Positions 1-6,799 of a stretch of 36,860 bases of DNA are shown one piece after another (the stretch's first letter is position 1; every line of letters starts with the position of its first letter). Below the pieces are notes generated by a model, which saw only the letters and a list, made by a program, of their open reading frames with translations, made no database searches and was not told the origin of the DNA. Origin of the DNA: Psychromonas ossibalaenae ATCC BAA-1528 (GTDB taxonomy: Bacteria; Pseudomonadota; Gammaproteobacteria; Enterobacterales; Psychromonadaceae). A program made the position numbers and the translations under genes. The stretch covers positions 1 to 36,860 of the forward strand of contig NZ_KB907018.1 of the NCBI RefSeq assembly GCF_000381745.1, in the 5' to 3' direction.

Positions 1-90
1 TCAGCTTCTAGCTTGTCAGCTTCTAGCTTGTCAGCTTCTAGTCTTTCAGCTTCTAGCTTTTGCGCTTTTAGCTTTTGAGCTTCTAAATCT
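1..90. repeat. 15-bp in-frame tandem repeat inside ftsY
   Basis: Six consecutive 15-bp units are visible and the array probably continues beyond the window. The first two are identical (tcagcttctagcttg), units 3 and 4 differ by 1-3 bases, and units 5 and 6 are more diverged. On the minus strand each unit encodes one K/R-L-E-A-D/E pentapeptide of the charged FtsY A domain, so length changes keep the reading frame. Confidence 0.85.
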
Positions 91-254
91 ACATTTGAAT
101 CATCTTCATCAAAAAGAATTATTTCAACATCTTTATCGTTATTTTGTTGCGCTTCTTTTTTAAGAGTTTCAAGCAATGCAGCTTTTTCATCTGCTGAAGT
201 TTCTTTTGTTGATTTCTTTCCAAACCAGGAAAATAGACCTTTCTTCTTTGACAT
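1..254 (-). CDS. ftsY: Signal recognition particle receptor FtsY, N-terminal part (runs off the left edge)
   Basis: Only the first ~84 codons are in the window. The reverse strand reads from ATG at 252-254: a start MSKKKGLFSWFGKK, then an acidic and lysine-rich stretch, then repeated K/R-L-E-A-D/E pentapeptides. FtsY is the membrane-associated GTPase that docks SRP-ribosome complexes at the Sec translocon. Its N-terminal A domain is variable, charged and repeat-rich, which fits; the conserved NG GTPase domain would lie outside the window. Divergence from rsmD is the standard gammaproteobacterial arrangement (rsmD / ftsY-ftsE-ftsX) and is the main support, since the catalytic part is not visible. 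Confidence 0.85.
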   Translation of the reverse strand, partial: MSKKKGLFSWFGKKSTKETSADEKAALLETLKKEAQQNNDKDVEIILFDEDDSNVDLEAQKLKAQKLEAERLEADKLEADKLEA

Positions 255-345
255 TAATTAAAAACCTTACTCACAAGCAAATTAGCCTGCTAAAATAGCA
301 GCATATCGCTATATATTACCATCATCTTGCCGGACTAAAAATTAT
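255..345. promoter_or_regulatory. Divergent ftsY / rsmD promoter region
   Basis: This 91-bp gap separates the divergent ftsY and rsmD starts and must carry both promoters. On the plus strand TGCTAAAAT (288-296) matches an extended -10 element. No good -35 box is visible. Assignment to rsmD is an inference from position. Confidence 0.35.
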
Positions 346-954
346 ATGGGTAGAAATCATCAAACTAAATATCAAGAAAAAAGCAGAAAACCGATCAAGG
401 ACGGGTTTATCCGCATAATATCTGGAAAATGGCGGGGGAAAAAACTACCGGTAAAAGATAAGGAGGGGTTACGGCCGACAACGGATCGCACTAAAGAAAC
501 CTTATTCAACTGGTTAATGCATGATATTCGCGATGCACAATGCTTAGATTGTTTTAGCGGTAGCGGTAGTTTGGCTTTTGAAGCTTTATCTCGTTATGCA
601 GCGAATACCACTTTACTCGAACGTGACAAACAGGTTGCTCTACAATTACGCAATAATTTACATACCTTAAAAGTCGATAATGCCGTTATCATTGAAACTG
701 ATTCAATCAGCTATCTGCAGCAGGCAGCAAAGCAGCAGTTCGATATTGTTTTTATTGATCCGCCCTTTAACAAAGATCTAGTACAGCCATGCTGCCAGGC
801 ATTAGAAGTAAATAACTATCTAACAGAGCAGGCATTAATTTATATCGAAATGGAAATACAGCAGTCAGCTCTTGAACTGCCGGATTCATGGAAATTATTA
901 AAAGAAAAGAGTACAGGGCAAGTCTCTTACCGCTTATATGTAAAAGGGCAATGA
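346..954 (+). CDS. rsmD: 16S rRNA (guanine(966)-N2)-methyltransferase RsmD
   Basis: RsmD methylates G966 of 16S rRNA in the 30S subunit using S-adenosylmethionine. The 202-aa product has the usual family length and layout. Near residue 24 is the conserved opening IISGKWRGKKL, followed by R-P-T-T-D-R-T-K-E-T-L-F-N-W (residues 43-56). The SAM-binding motif is DCFSGSGSLAFEALSR (68-83), and the catalytic motif IV is DPPF (around residue 138). It is divergent from ftsY, as in E. coli. Its stop overlaps the start of the next gene as ATGA, so the two are probably translationally coupled. No strong ribosome-binding site precedes ATG 346, but there is no other in-frame start before the conserved opening. 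Confidence 0.95.
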   Translation: MGRNHQTKYQEKSRKPIKDGFIRIISGKWRGKKLPVKDKEGLRPTTDRTKETLFNWLMHDIRDAQCLDCFSGSGSLAFEALSRYAANTTLLERDKQVALQLRNNLHTLKVDNAVIIETDSISYLQQAAKQQFDIVFIDPPFNKDLVQPCCQALEVNNYLTEQALIYIEMEIQQSALELPDSWKLLKEKSTGQVSYRLYVKGQ

Positions 955-1220
955 TAAAATATTTTACTCCCTTAGCAAAATTTTTCATGCTCATGGTCTG
1001 GACAGGATTATTAACGAACCTTGCTTTCCCTTTTCCGGGGCAGGCTGCTCTCGCCTTTTACCTGCTGTTAGGGTTTATGAGTATTATGCACCTTATCCAA
1101 CTAGCGGTTATTTACAGTGCGTTTAACAAAAAAATAAGGCTTACTAAGTCAGAAGCTGTGCAGGTATTTATCTTCGGGGTTTTTAAGCTTTGGCAGATAA
1201 AAGATCGTCTGCGCGGTTAA
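951..1220 (+). CDS. yhhL: DUF1145 family inner-membrane protein (YhhL-like)
   Basis: A small membrane protein of about 89 aa, starting at ATG 951 inside the ATGA overlap with rsmD. The frame is open further upstream, but those codons lie within rsmD. Three hydrophobic segments are visible: F-F-M-L-M-V-W-T-G-L-L near residue 12, A-F-Y-L-L-L-G-F near 35 and A-V-I-Y-S-A-F near 53. The end is basic. Size, topology and position directly after rsmD match the DUF1145/YhhL family, whose function is not known. A weak imperfect inverted repeat at 1222-1251 could end the transcript. Confidence 0.8.
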   Translation: MIKYFTPLAKFFMLMVWTGLLTNLAFPFPGQAALAFYLLLGFMSIMHLIQLAVIYSAFNKKIRLTKSEAVQVFIFGVFKLWQIKDRLRG

Positions 1221-1279
1221 TATCAGCCCCGATAAAAAATAGGGACTGATTATGCAGAATTATTTACAGGATCCAGGTA

Positions 1280-1516
1280 TCAGCAAAGATGCTCTTCGGG
1301 CATGCTGATGCCCTGCTCTGATTCAATGAACTTGCCTTTAGAAGCGAGGAAATCAATCAGATCATCCGCGCTTAAGTCACTGCCCATACAGGTATGAAAA
1401 CGCGCGTTTTCACCAAACCTGGCTGCGATATCCGCTTTTAAAGCCGACTTTGTGTAAGTTTTTGCACTGTTAGCCATCATTTCCATTACCTGATGCCCAT
1501 GAATTGACTCGCTCAT
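1280..1516 (-). CDS. yecH: YecH-family putative metal-binding protein (DUF2492)
   Basis: A 78-aa cytosolic protein matching E. coli YecH along its whole length. It has the N-terminal S-I-H-G-H-x-V-M-x-M-M block, ARFGENARFHTC in the middle, then L-x-x-F-L-A-S-K-G-K-F-I and a C-terminal Cys. The conserved His and Cys residues (H6, H8, H41, C43 and the terminal C) suggest metal binding, as the family name implies, but no function is established. A good ribosome-binding site (AAAGGGA) precedes the ATG. It appears to be a single-gene unit. Confidence 0.85.
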   Translation of the reverse strand: MSESIHGHQVMEMMANSAKTYTKSALKADIAARFGENARFHTCMGSDLSADDLIDFLASKGKFIESEQGISMPEEHLC

Positions 1517-1604
1517 TTATTTCCCTTTATTACTGTATATAAAAAAACAATATAACCCAGTGAACCACTCAGGTATTGATGCAAAACAATATTTATCTGA
1601 AAAT

Positions 1605-1641
1605 GAAAAAGGGCGAATACAATTCATGTATTCACCCTTTT
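1605..1641 (-). terminator. Rho-independent terminator of the decayed gene
   Basis: Arms at 1607-1620 and 1628-1641 form a 14-bp stem. Its single imperfection is a G-U pair when read on the minus strand and a mismatch when read on the plus strand. The minus-strand transcript then continues into CCCTTTTTC. It starts 6 bp after a minus-strand stop codon at 1648-1650, which links it to the decayed gene rather than to yecH. Confidence 0.7.
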
Positions 1642-1647
1642 ATAGTC

Positions 1648-2090
1648 TTAATATTCATTCCCTTGATAATTTCCACGCCCTTGTGGTTCCATGACAACAG
1701 CTAATCTAAGCTTCTTCCCTTTACTAGTCCTTTAGCCGGTCCTTTATCCATTTTATCAAATACTATTGAAACCGCTTCTTCCTGAAGGTGTCCTTGATGC
1801 TCCGTGCTTTTCCCTGCAAATCCCTATGAGGATCCTAAATCCCTATCGCAGTTTAATCTACTGCTCTACCTTCTTCCTAAAGGTCTCCTAAAATCCTTAA
1901 CGCGGCCTAACCTGACGCTTCACCATCTTCCTGATAGTTTCCTTAACTCCCTGCCGCAATCTAATCTATTGCTTGACCTTCCTCCTGAAGGTTTCCTTTA
2001 GTCCCTGTAGCTTTATCTAAAGCTGCATAACTCCTTGTTTTCCATACTAGTCGTTTATCCCTTAACTTGTAACTAAGTATAAATAAGAAT
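1648..2090 (-). pseudogene. Decayed repeat-containing gene (54-bp / 18-codon units), function unknown
   Basis: No intact ORF of convincing size exists here, but the minus strand carries a recognisable coding ruin. From about 2060 down to 1850 one frame reads A-L-D-K-A-T-G-T-K-G-N-L-Q-E-E-G-Q-A-I-D and then repeats this 18-residue pattern. Stops TAG/TAA sit where the first copy has Lys codons (AAA/AAG to TAA/TAG). Frameshifts then move the similarity to another frame (G-H-L-Q-E-E-A..V-F-D-K-M-D-K-G near 1780-1700) and a third (V-V-M-E-P-Q-G-R-G-N-Y-Q-G-N-E-Y, stop at 1648). An intact terminator lies just downstream. ATG 2127-2129, which opens M-K-I-I-S-G-K-I-L-T, could be the old start. I do not recognise the family. 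The alternative, a non-coding minisatellite, explains the terminator less well. Confidence 0.45.
1816..2000. repeat. 54-bp degenerate tandem repeat
   Basis: The motif cTTCcTCCTgAAgG and its relatives recurs at 1870, 1924 and 1978, exactly 54 bp apart. A further unit can be aligned at 1816-1869, and a related block with irregular spacing lies at 1775. Units are roughly 60-75% identical by eye. The multiple-of-three period suggests a former protein-coding repeat (18 residues). Confidence 0.65.
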
Positions 2091-2269
2091 TGAATATTTA
2101 GTTAAAATCTTTCCACTTATTATTTTCATAATGTAAATATTTACAAACAACTAAAATTAAAACGCCTAAATTCAATGAGTTAAGGTTAACATCTGTTTTT
2201 ATGACGGTTATGACCAAGAGATTAAACGCTAATGGCGGGTAGTTAAATGGTCAATCTCTTAGACAGAAC
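2091..2269. other. AT-rich gap with no gene
   Basis: No coding signal is convincing on either strand. The only structure seen is an inverted repeat AAGAGATT / AATCTCTT at about 2216-2260, with arms 8 bp long and a 29-bp loop. No function can be assigned. Confidence 0.4.
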
Positions 2270-2320
2270 AGCCCCCAAAAAACAAACGGGGAAAAATGAA
2301 TCTCTCACTTTTCCCCGTTT
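2270..2320 (-). terminator. Terminator of the kdsD-ydbH-ynbE-ydbL operon
   Basis: A perfect 12-bp stem (AAACGGGGAAAA, 2284-2295, with its complement at 2309-2320). On the minus strand it is followed by GTTTGTTTTTTGGG. It lies 26 bp beyond the ydbL stop. Confidence 0.9.
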
Positions 2321-2345
2321 ATTATTATTTATATTAATCAGACAA

Positions 2346-2660
2346 CTATTTCACAACCCATTGCCCTGATGCATTGCGGATATACTGCCCGGCGGGTGTT
2401 TTTTTAATTGCTTTCTCACCCGCTAAAATAGAAACCTGCTCCAGAGTCATGCCGTTTTTTTCTGCCATCTTATTTAAGATAACCAGGCGTTTACTGTTAA
2501 TATCTTTAACTAATGCGTTTGTCGCTGTTGATGCCTCAACCACTCCCAGCAGGCCGTTCGCCTGCTCCCCCACTAATCCCTGCTCTTTAGCATCCGATAA
2601 GTCTAAGGCCGACACAGAAAAACTCAGCATTAGCATAACCATCAAAAACAACTTTTTCAT
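2346..2660 (-). CDS. ydbL: DUF1318 periplasmic protein YdbL
   Basis: A 104-aa secreted protein. It has a Sec signal peptide (M-K-K, hydrophobic core to about residue 18, cleavage after V-S-A). The mature domain contains the DUF1318 hallmarks A-K-x-x-G-x-V-G-E-x-x-x-G-x-L and I-N-x-K-R, and near the C terminus a G-Q-Y-I-R-N-A-S-G-Q-W-V-x-K motif. It is the last gene of the operon, 29 bp after ynbE. In E. coli, YdbL is the periplasmic partner of the YdbH-YnbE intermembrane bridge and is thought to help YnbE assemble on YdbH. The same gene order here supports the same role. Confidence 0.9.
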   Translation of the reverse strand: MKKLFLMVMLMLSFSVSALDLSDAKEQGLVGEQANGLLGVVEASTATNALVKDINSKRLVILNKMAEKNGMTLEQVSILAGEKAIKKTPAGQYIRNASGQWVVK

Positions 2661-2689
2661 TTTATCTCCTAGACTTTTTATTATTACTT

Positions 2690-2878
2690 TTAAAAGAGGC
2701 CACTGTCTTCACTAAATAGTTCATCTAACTCTTTGTCTATTTTAACTCGAATTTCATGATCAATTTTTACATTTAAATTAATTGTAATAGGCTCATCGGG
2801 CATAGCCAGCTCTATCCTTGGTGTACATGCCGCTATAGTAAAAAATAACGGTAAAATAAGACTCATTTTTTTAAGCAC
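2690..2878 (-). CDS. ynbE: YnbE-family outer-membrane lipoprotein
   Basis: A 62-aa lipoprotein. Residues 1-17 are a signal sequence ending in the lipobox I-A-A-C, with Cys18 as the lipidated residue. The mature part contains I-T-I-N-L-N-V-K-I-D-H-E-I-R-V-K-I-D, the amphipathic beta-strand segment typical of YnbE. In E. coli, YnbE multimerises at the outer membrane and stacks on the C terminus of YdbH to complete a lipid-transport bridge. Its start overlaps the ydbH stop, indicating translational coupling. Confidence 0.9.
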   Translation of the reverse strand: MLKKMSLILPLFFTIAACTPRIELAMPDEPITINLNVKIDHEIRVKIDKELDELFSEDSGLF

Positions 2879-4893
2879 TAATACCTCTCCTTTATTTGTC
2901 GTACTAATTCATCATTGAAACGCAGACTTTGAAGTAATTTAAGAATATTCTCTTTATGTGAATAATTAAAGTTAATCGGCTGAGTACCGCTGACGGTCGG
3001 ATTGATACCGTTAATCTCAACTTTCAAATCACTTTCACCATCACTAGTATAACCTATCACTGCCTGCAAAGTATCAAACTGAAAGTTAGACAGCAGCTGC
3101 ATGGTAAAAGAAAAAGCGGGGTTTCCACTACTCATTGCTTTAATCACTGTATTTTCAGGCACCTTAATATAACCACCTGGTGCCCGGGCAAATACCATTC
3201 CCTCTGCAACCGTCGGACCACTTTTATTAAGAGACAGAGGAAGCATACCGTCCAGCACAGCTTTACCTTTTATTTCTGGATAACTGCTGTATTTAATCAC
3301 TTCACTTAAACTAATACCAGAAATGGCAATAATCGTTTTACCTGGAGGTGTTAACTGCAGATCATCAAAATCAACACGCCCGCCTAATAAACGTGCTTTA
3401 AAATGTTGTATCACCGGATCAGTCGCATTAATCTGCGCGTCTAACTGTACAGCCTGGAGCGGTATACCGACAAATAAGCTGTCAATTTTTAACTGCTGCT
3501 TATCCTGATTAACAGTAACTTTCCTATTGTTAACAGAATAATCTAATACACTGCTGAAATTAACCCCGTCAAACAATATATTGCTCTTCTCTCCTGATAA
3601 CGACAACACATTTAAATTGCTCAACAGCTGCCCGCGGTTTGTCTTCAAGTCGTAATCAGCCGACATTTTCAGCTTTATCTCTCCAGATTTTAGCTGCACA
3701 GACTCAAACTCAGTTATATAGCGTCCGAGTGAGTCAAATAATGTTTCAGCTGAAAGCTTATTATCAGCAATATCAAAATGCACTTTATTCCCGCTATAAG
3801 AGCTGTTTCCTGAAAGTGTCTGATTTAATAAAGAAAGGCTCCAGTCTGCCTTAATATCTGAAGCAGTGCCCTGAGGAGAAACAGTCATAAACAATGAGGG
3901 AAGCTTTTGAGTATCAATACGAATACGTTTGCTTTTACCACGCACTACTTTGCTGAGCAGCACACTGGATCCGATGCGCAGATGTAAAGGCAGCGCCTTA
4001 ATATTTAACTCGGGGGACAAATTGATTAATGCCGGAGCGGCCAGCTTAAGTTTAATATAACCTGTTTTCCACTCCTGTTGTTCAGATAGCGGCAGTTTAA
4101 CTTTTTTTAAATTAACAGCTAGTTCATTAACAACGGCCTGCCGGGTTAATAATTGTAATTTACTGCTTAATCTAAACTCAGCCTGCTCTGCATAGCTTCC
4201 CGCCATTCCTGCCCAGTTAACCGACAACTCCCCCTGCTGCCAGTGATTTAAATCACTTTGATAATTGATTTCTAAGTCATTATTAAGAAACGGTTTAGCC
4301 TGATCGTTAATATTTACATAATCACCAGCCAGCTCTAAAGCAATTGAACCGTCTAAAGTTAAATATCTGCTGTTTAGATCAACTTTCACATTAACTTTAA
4401 GTAATTCACCTGAGAGAGTAATAAGCAGCTGCTGTGCAGTTTTATTAACCAGTAAGCTGAAAGAGAGTTTTTTATTAATAAGCTTTGAGTCTAAATTAAC
4501 GGAATTTATGCGTAGATTACTTTCAGGAAGCAGCTTCAATAAGTTAAAAATCTTATTCAGCGACAGATCAATATTATCTTTAAACGCTTCCGTCGACGGG
4601 GAACTTTCAGTATCGGAGGAAGCTACGGGCCCTGCCTGACAGTTCAAATCCCAGTCAATTAAAGCAATATCTGTATTTAGCCTGTTCTGCTCTTTGAGCA
4701 CTTTTATACCAGCAAGCTGGTTTTGCGGGCAGTGCAGATCCGGCTGGATACGTTTTATATTAGAGGACAAAAGAGCAAGCCAGGTGAATAACGACTTATC
4801 TAATGTTTGAGCAGAACTAACAGGACTGCAAAGCAGAAGAAAACAGCTAAATAATATAATTAAATAAGAGTTTATTCTGCTTAGTAATCCCAC
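2878..4893 (-). CDS. ydbH: YdbH-family AsmA-like intermembrane lipid-transport protein
   Basis: A 671-aa protein with one N-terminal membrane segment (about residues 9-28). The rest is a long periplasmic region rich in alternating beta-strand patterns, as expected for the AsmA-like/repeating beta-groove family. The C-terminal part (A-P-G-G-Y-I-K-V-P, then the L-S-N-F-x-F-D-x-L-x-A-x-I-G-Y segment) is the conserved YdbH/DUF2920-like end. With YnbE it is expected to span the periplasm and move phospholipid to the outer membrane. It is shorter than E. coli YdbH (about 880 aa). It follows kdsD by 6 bp and precedes ynbE with an overlap, so all four genes form one operon. Confidence 0.85.
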   Translation of the reverse strand: MGLLSRINSYLIILFSCFLLLCSPVSSAQTLDKSLFTWLALLSSNIKRIQPDLHCPQNQLAGIKVLKEQNRLNTDIALIDWDLNCQAGPVASSDTESSPSTEAFKDNIDLSLNKIFNLLKLLPESNLRINSVNLDSKLINKKLSFSLLVNKTAQQLLITLSGELLKVNVKVDLNSRYLTLDGSIALELAGDYVNINDQAKPFLNNDLEINYQSDLNHWQQGELSVNWAGMAGSYAEQAEFRLSSKLQLLTRQAVVNELAVNLKKVKLPLSEQQEWKTGYIKLKLAAPALINLSPELNIKALPLHLRIGSSVLLSKVVRGKSKRIRIDTQKLPSLFMTVSPQGTASDIKADWSLSLLNQTLSGNSSYSGNKVHFDIADNKLSAETLFDSLGRYITEFESVQLKSGEIKLKMSADYDLKTNRGQLLSNLNVLSLSGEKSNILFDGVNFSSVLDYSVNNRKVTVNQDKQQLKIDSLFVGIPLQAVQLDAQINATDPVIQHFKARLLGGRVDFDDLQLTPPGKTIIAISGISLSEVIKYSSYPEIKGKAVLDGMLPLSLNKSGPTVAEGMVFARAPGGYIKVPENTVIKAMSSGNPAFSFTMQLLSNFQFDTLQAVIGYTSDGESDLKVEINGINPTVSGTQPINFNYSHKENILKLLQSLRFNDELVRQIKERY

Positions 4894-4899
4894 TCTTAT

Positions 4900-5859
4900 T
4901 TACTGTCCCCACTCAATGATGCCATCAAGCTTTTTGCCGTCTTCACTGACGATTAACCATTTTATATGTTTTTCACGCATGATCTCTTCCGCCTCAGTCA
5001 AACGCGCATCAGGAGCGATAAAACACGGAGAGCCGTTCATTAATTCATGGGCTTCGCACTCATTAATACTTTTACCCGAGATTAAGAATCTGCGCACATC
5101 ACCATCGGTAATCACCCCCTGCAGTTCATTGCCTTTCATTACCAAAGCCAGACCAGTGCGTGTTTCAGTCATCACCATTAAAGCATTGGTCAGAGATGTC
5201 TGCAGCTCCACCAGCGGAAGATTATCACTGCGCATTTCATTTTTCACAAAAGTCAGTAAACGCTTACCTAAACTACCTCCCGGATGAAAACGGGCAAAGT
5301 CCATCGGACTGAATTGATTATCTAAGGTAAGGGTTGATGCTAATGCATCGCCGATCACCAGTGTCAGAGTCGTTGACGTGGTAGGCGCTAAATTATTAGG
5401 GCAGGTTTCTTTTTCTACACTCGCATCTAACACCACATCTGAATTTTGTGCCAGAGTCGAATTACGACCGCCAGTTATAGAGACTATTTTATTACCAAAG
5501 TGCTGAATAGAGGGGATTATTTTTAATAACTCATCCGTTTCACCGCTGTAGGAGATAAGCAGTAGTAAATCATGCTTAGTGATCATGCCTAAGTCACCGT
5601 GAAATGCTTCACTAGGGTGCATAAAAAATGAAGGAGTGCCCAGCGAAGCGAGTGATGCAGATATTTTTTTACCTATGTGCCCAGACTTCCCCATTCCGCA
5701 GACAATCACTCGTCCAGTACAGCTTTTCATTAATGCTAAAGCTTTTAAATATTCATCACCGAGCCGCTGGCTATGTGAGGACAGTGCGGCACTTTGTACA
5801 TCAAAGACAGTCCGTACTTCTTTAAGTAACTGCTCAGTGGATAATGAAAACGGTGTCAT
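4900..5859 (-). CDS. kdsD: D-arabinose 5-phosphate isomerase KdsD
   Basis: The enzyme converts D-ribulose 5-phosphate to D-arabinose 5-phosphate, the first step toward Kdo for lipopolysaccharide. The 319 aa contain an N-terminal SIS domain (residues ~35-175) with G-M-G-K-S-G-H-I-G-K (55-64), H-P-S-E-A-F-H-G-D-L-G (80-91) and S-Y-S-G-E-T-D-E (103-110). Two CBS domains follow (about 205-319), with the typical G-V-I-T-D-G-D-V-R-R motif. It could in principle be the GutQ paralogue, but no glucitol genes are nearby. Unlike in E. coli it is not with kdsC/lptC; it heads the ydbH-ynbE-ydbL operon and lies just downstream of tRNA-Pro. Confidence 0.9.
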   Translation of the reverse strand: MTPFSLSTEQLLKEVRTVFDVQSAALSSHSQRLGDEYLKALALMKSCTGRVIVCGMGKSGHIGKKISASLASLGTPSFFMHPSEAFHGDLGMITKHDLLLLISYSGETDELLKIIPSIQHFGNKIVSITGGRNSTLAQNSDVVLDASVEKETCPNNLAPTTSTTLTLVIGDALASTLTLDNQFSPMDFARFHPGGSLGKRLLTFVKNEMRSDNLPLVELQTSLTNALMVMTETRTGLALVMKGNELQGVITDGDVRRFLISGKSINECEAHELMNGSPCFIAPDARLTEAEEIMREKHIKWLIVSEDGKKLDGIIEWGQ

Positions 5860-5921
5860 AAAAGATCCTTAAACGGTAGGCAATGAGCATTAGCTGATGA
5901 TGTTGGCTGAAAAAAGAGAAA

Positions 5922-5998
5922 TGGTCGGTATGAAAGGATTCGAACCTTCGACCCCTGCTCCCCCAGAGCAGTGCGCTACCAAGCTGCGCTACATACCG
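5922..5998 (-). tRNA. proL: tRNA-Pro(GGG)
   Basis: The minus strand folds into a 77-nt cloverleaf ending in an encoded CCA. The acceptor stem is CGGTATG/CATACCG with discriminator A. The D arm has TAGCGCAGCTTGGTAGCGCA. The anticodon stem CTGCT/AGCAG encloses the loop CTGGGGG, so the anticodon is GGG, reading CCC/CCU proline codons. The T arm is GAAGG-TTCGAAT-CCTTT. It lies 62 bp upstream of kdsD on the same strand, so read-through into kdsD is possible; no hairpin terminator is seen between them. Confidence 0.96.
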
Positions 5999-6148
5999 AC
6001 AGACCTGCAAGTCTAATAATTTAGCGCTGATATGCAACATAAAATTAATAAAAATGGGAAAAATTTACTGTTTTTTTAGTTTTTACTTGTTCTGTCTAAA
6101 TATTTTCAACTGCTTGCCTTTATCTGCAGTAAATTATTCATTAATAAG

Positions 6149-6685
6149 TTAAAAACTTGACCCAGGCAGCAGTAAAAAAGCAGCTTCCTGCTTACTAGAC
6201 AAACGCTTTAAGATTTTATTACGATGCGGATAACGACCAAACTGTTCAATAACCTGTTTATGTTTTAACTCAAAATCGTAGTTAGCCTGTATTCCGTTAG
6301 CCTTGAATAATATAACTGCCTGCTGGTGAATTTTTAATGATTCGCTATGCATGAAAGGCATATACAGGAAACTACGTTGAACAGCATTTAATTCCTTATC
6401 CGCCCCGCGACTTATCGCCTCCTGCGCTAAAACTAATGCTAAGGCATCCTGGGCAAAAGCCCGCGCTGAATCCCGAAACATATTTCGGGAGAATTGATCC
6501 AGTACGATAATTTCTGCCAAACGTCCCGATGCGGTATCACGCCACTCAAATAATTCCCCTGCACCAGCCTGCTTATGCAGGGCAGTGAATTTATTTGTAA
6601 TCAATTGATCAAATAACGGATCTTTAGTCCACCATTGAGCGGGAGCTGTCTCTTCAAACCAGAATTGTAATACGTCATCAAACAT
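6149..6685 (-). CDS. DUF924 family protein
   Basis: A 178-aa soluble protein of the DUF924 family, a helical TPR-like fold of unknown function widespread in proteobacteria. Family hallmarks are V-L-x-F-W-F near the start, W-W-x-K-D-P-x-F-D, I-I-V-L-D-Q-F-S-R-N-M-F-R (about residues 58-70), F-L-Y-M-P-F-M-H-S-E-S and the C-terminal F-G-R-Y-P-H-R-N-x-I-L motif. Length and start are typical. It appears to be transcribed alone. Confidence 0.9.
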   Translation of the reverse strand: MFDDVLQFWFEETAPAQWWTKDPLFDQLITNKFTALHKQAGAGELFEWRDTASGRLAEIIVLDQFSRNMFRDSARAFAQDALALVLAQEAISRGADKELNAVQRSFLYMPFMHSESLKIHQQAVILFKANGIQANYDFELKHKQVIEQFGRYPHRNKILKRLSSKQEAAFLLLPGSSF

Positions 6686-6752
6686 AGTATCCCTTAACCT
6701 TTAAGCAAAACCTTAAGAATAAGACACAACTGTTTTTAATCCATTAAAAACA

Positions 6753-6778
6753 AAAATACCCGCCGAAGCGGGTATTTT
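6753..6778 (-). terminator. Terminator after fabV
   Basis: A perfect 11-bp stem AAAATACCCGC / GCGGGTATTTT with a 4-nt loop, followed on the minus strand by TTTTTGTTTTT. It sits 21 bp beyond the fabV stop. Confidence 0.93.
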
Positions 6779-6799
6779 AAAAGCTCAAAAGTTCAGTTA

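Noticed and set aside
1775..2000. Possible CRISPR array
   Set aside because: The repeats are contiguous, degenerate and without unique spacers, and no cas genes are near.
1804..2001. 65-codon plus-strand ORF over the 54-bp repeats
   Set aside because: It has no ribosome-binding site, a low-complexity Leu/Pro-rich product, and is better explained as the antisense of the decayed minus-strand coding repeat.
2216..2260. Inverted repeat AAGAGATT / AATCTCTT as a terminator or attachment site
   Set aside because: The 8-bp arms are AT-rich with a 29-bp loop and no T run; chance occurrence is likely.
2374..2715. 113-codon plus-strand ORF
   Set aside because: It is antisense to ydbL and ynbE, which have signal peptides and family matches.
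5834..6040. Minus-strand ORF of 68 codons
   Set aside because: It runs across the tRNA-Pro gene and has no family resemblance.
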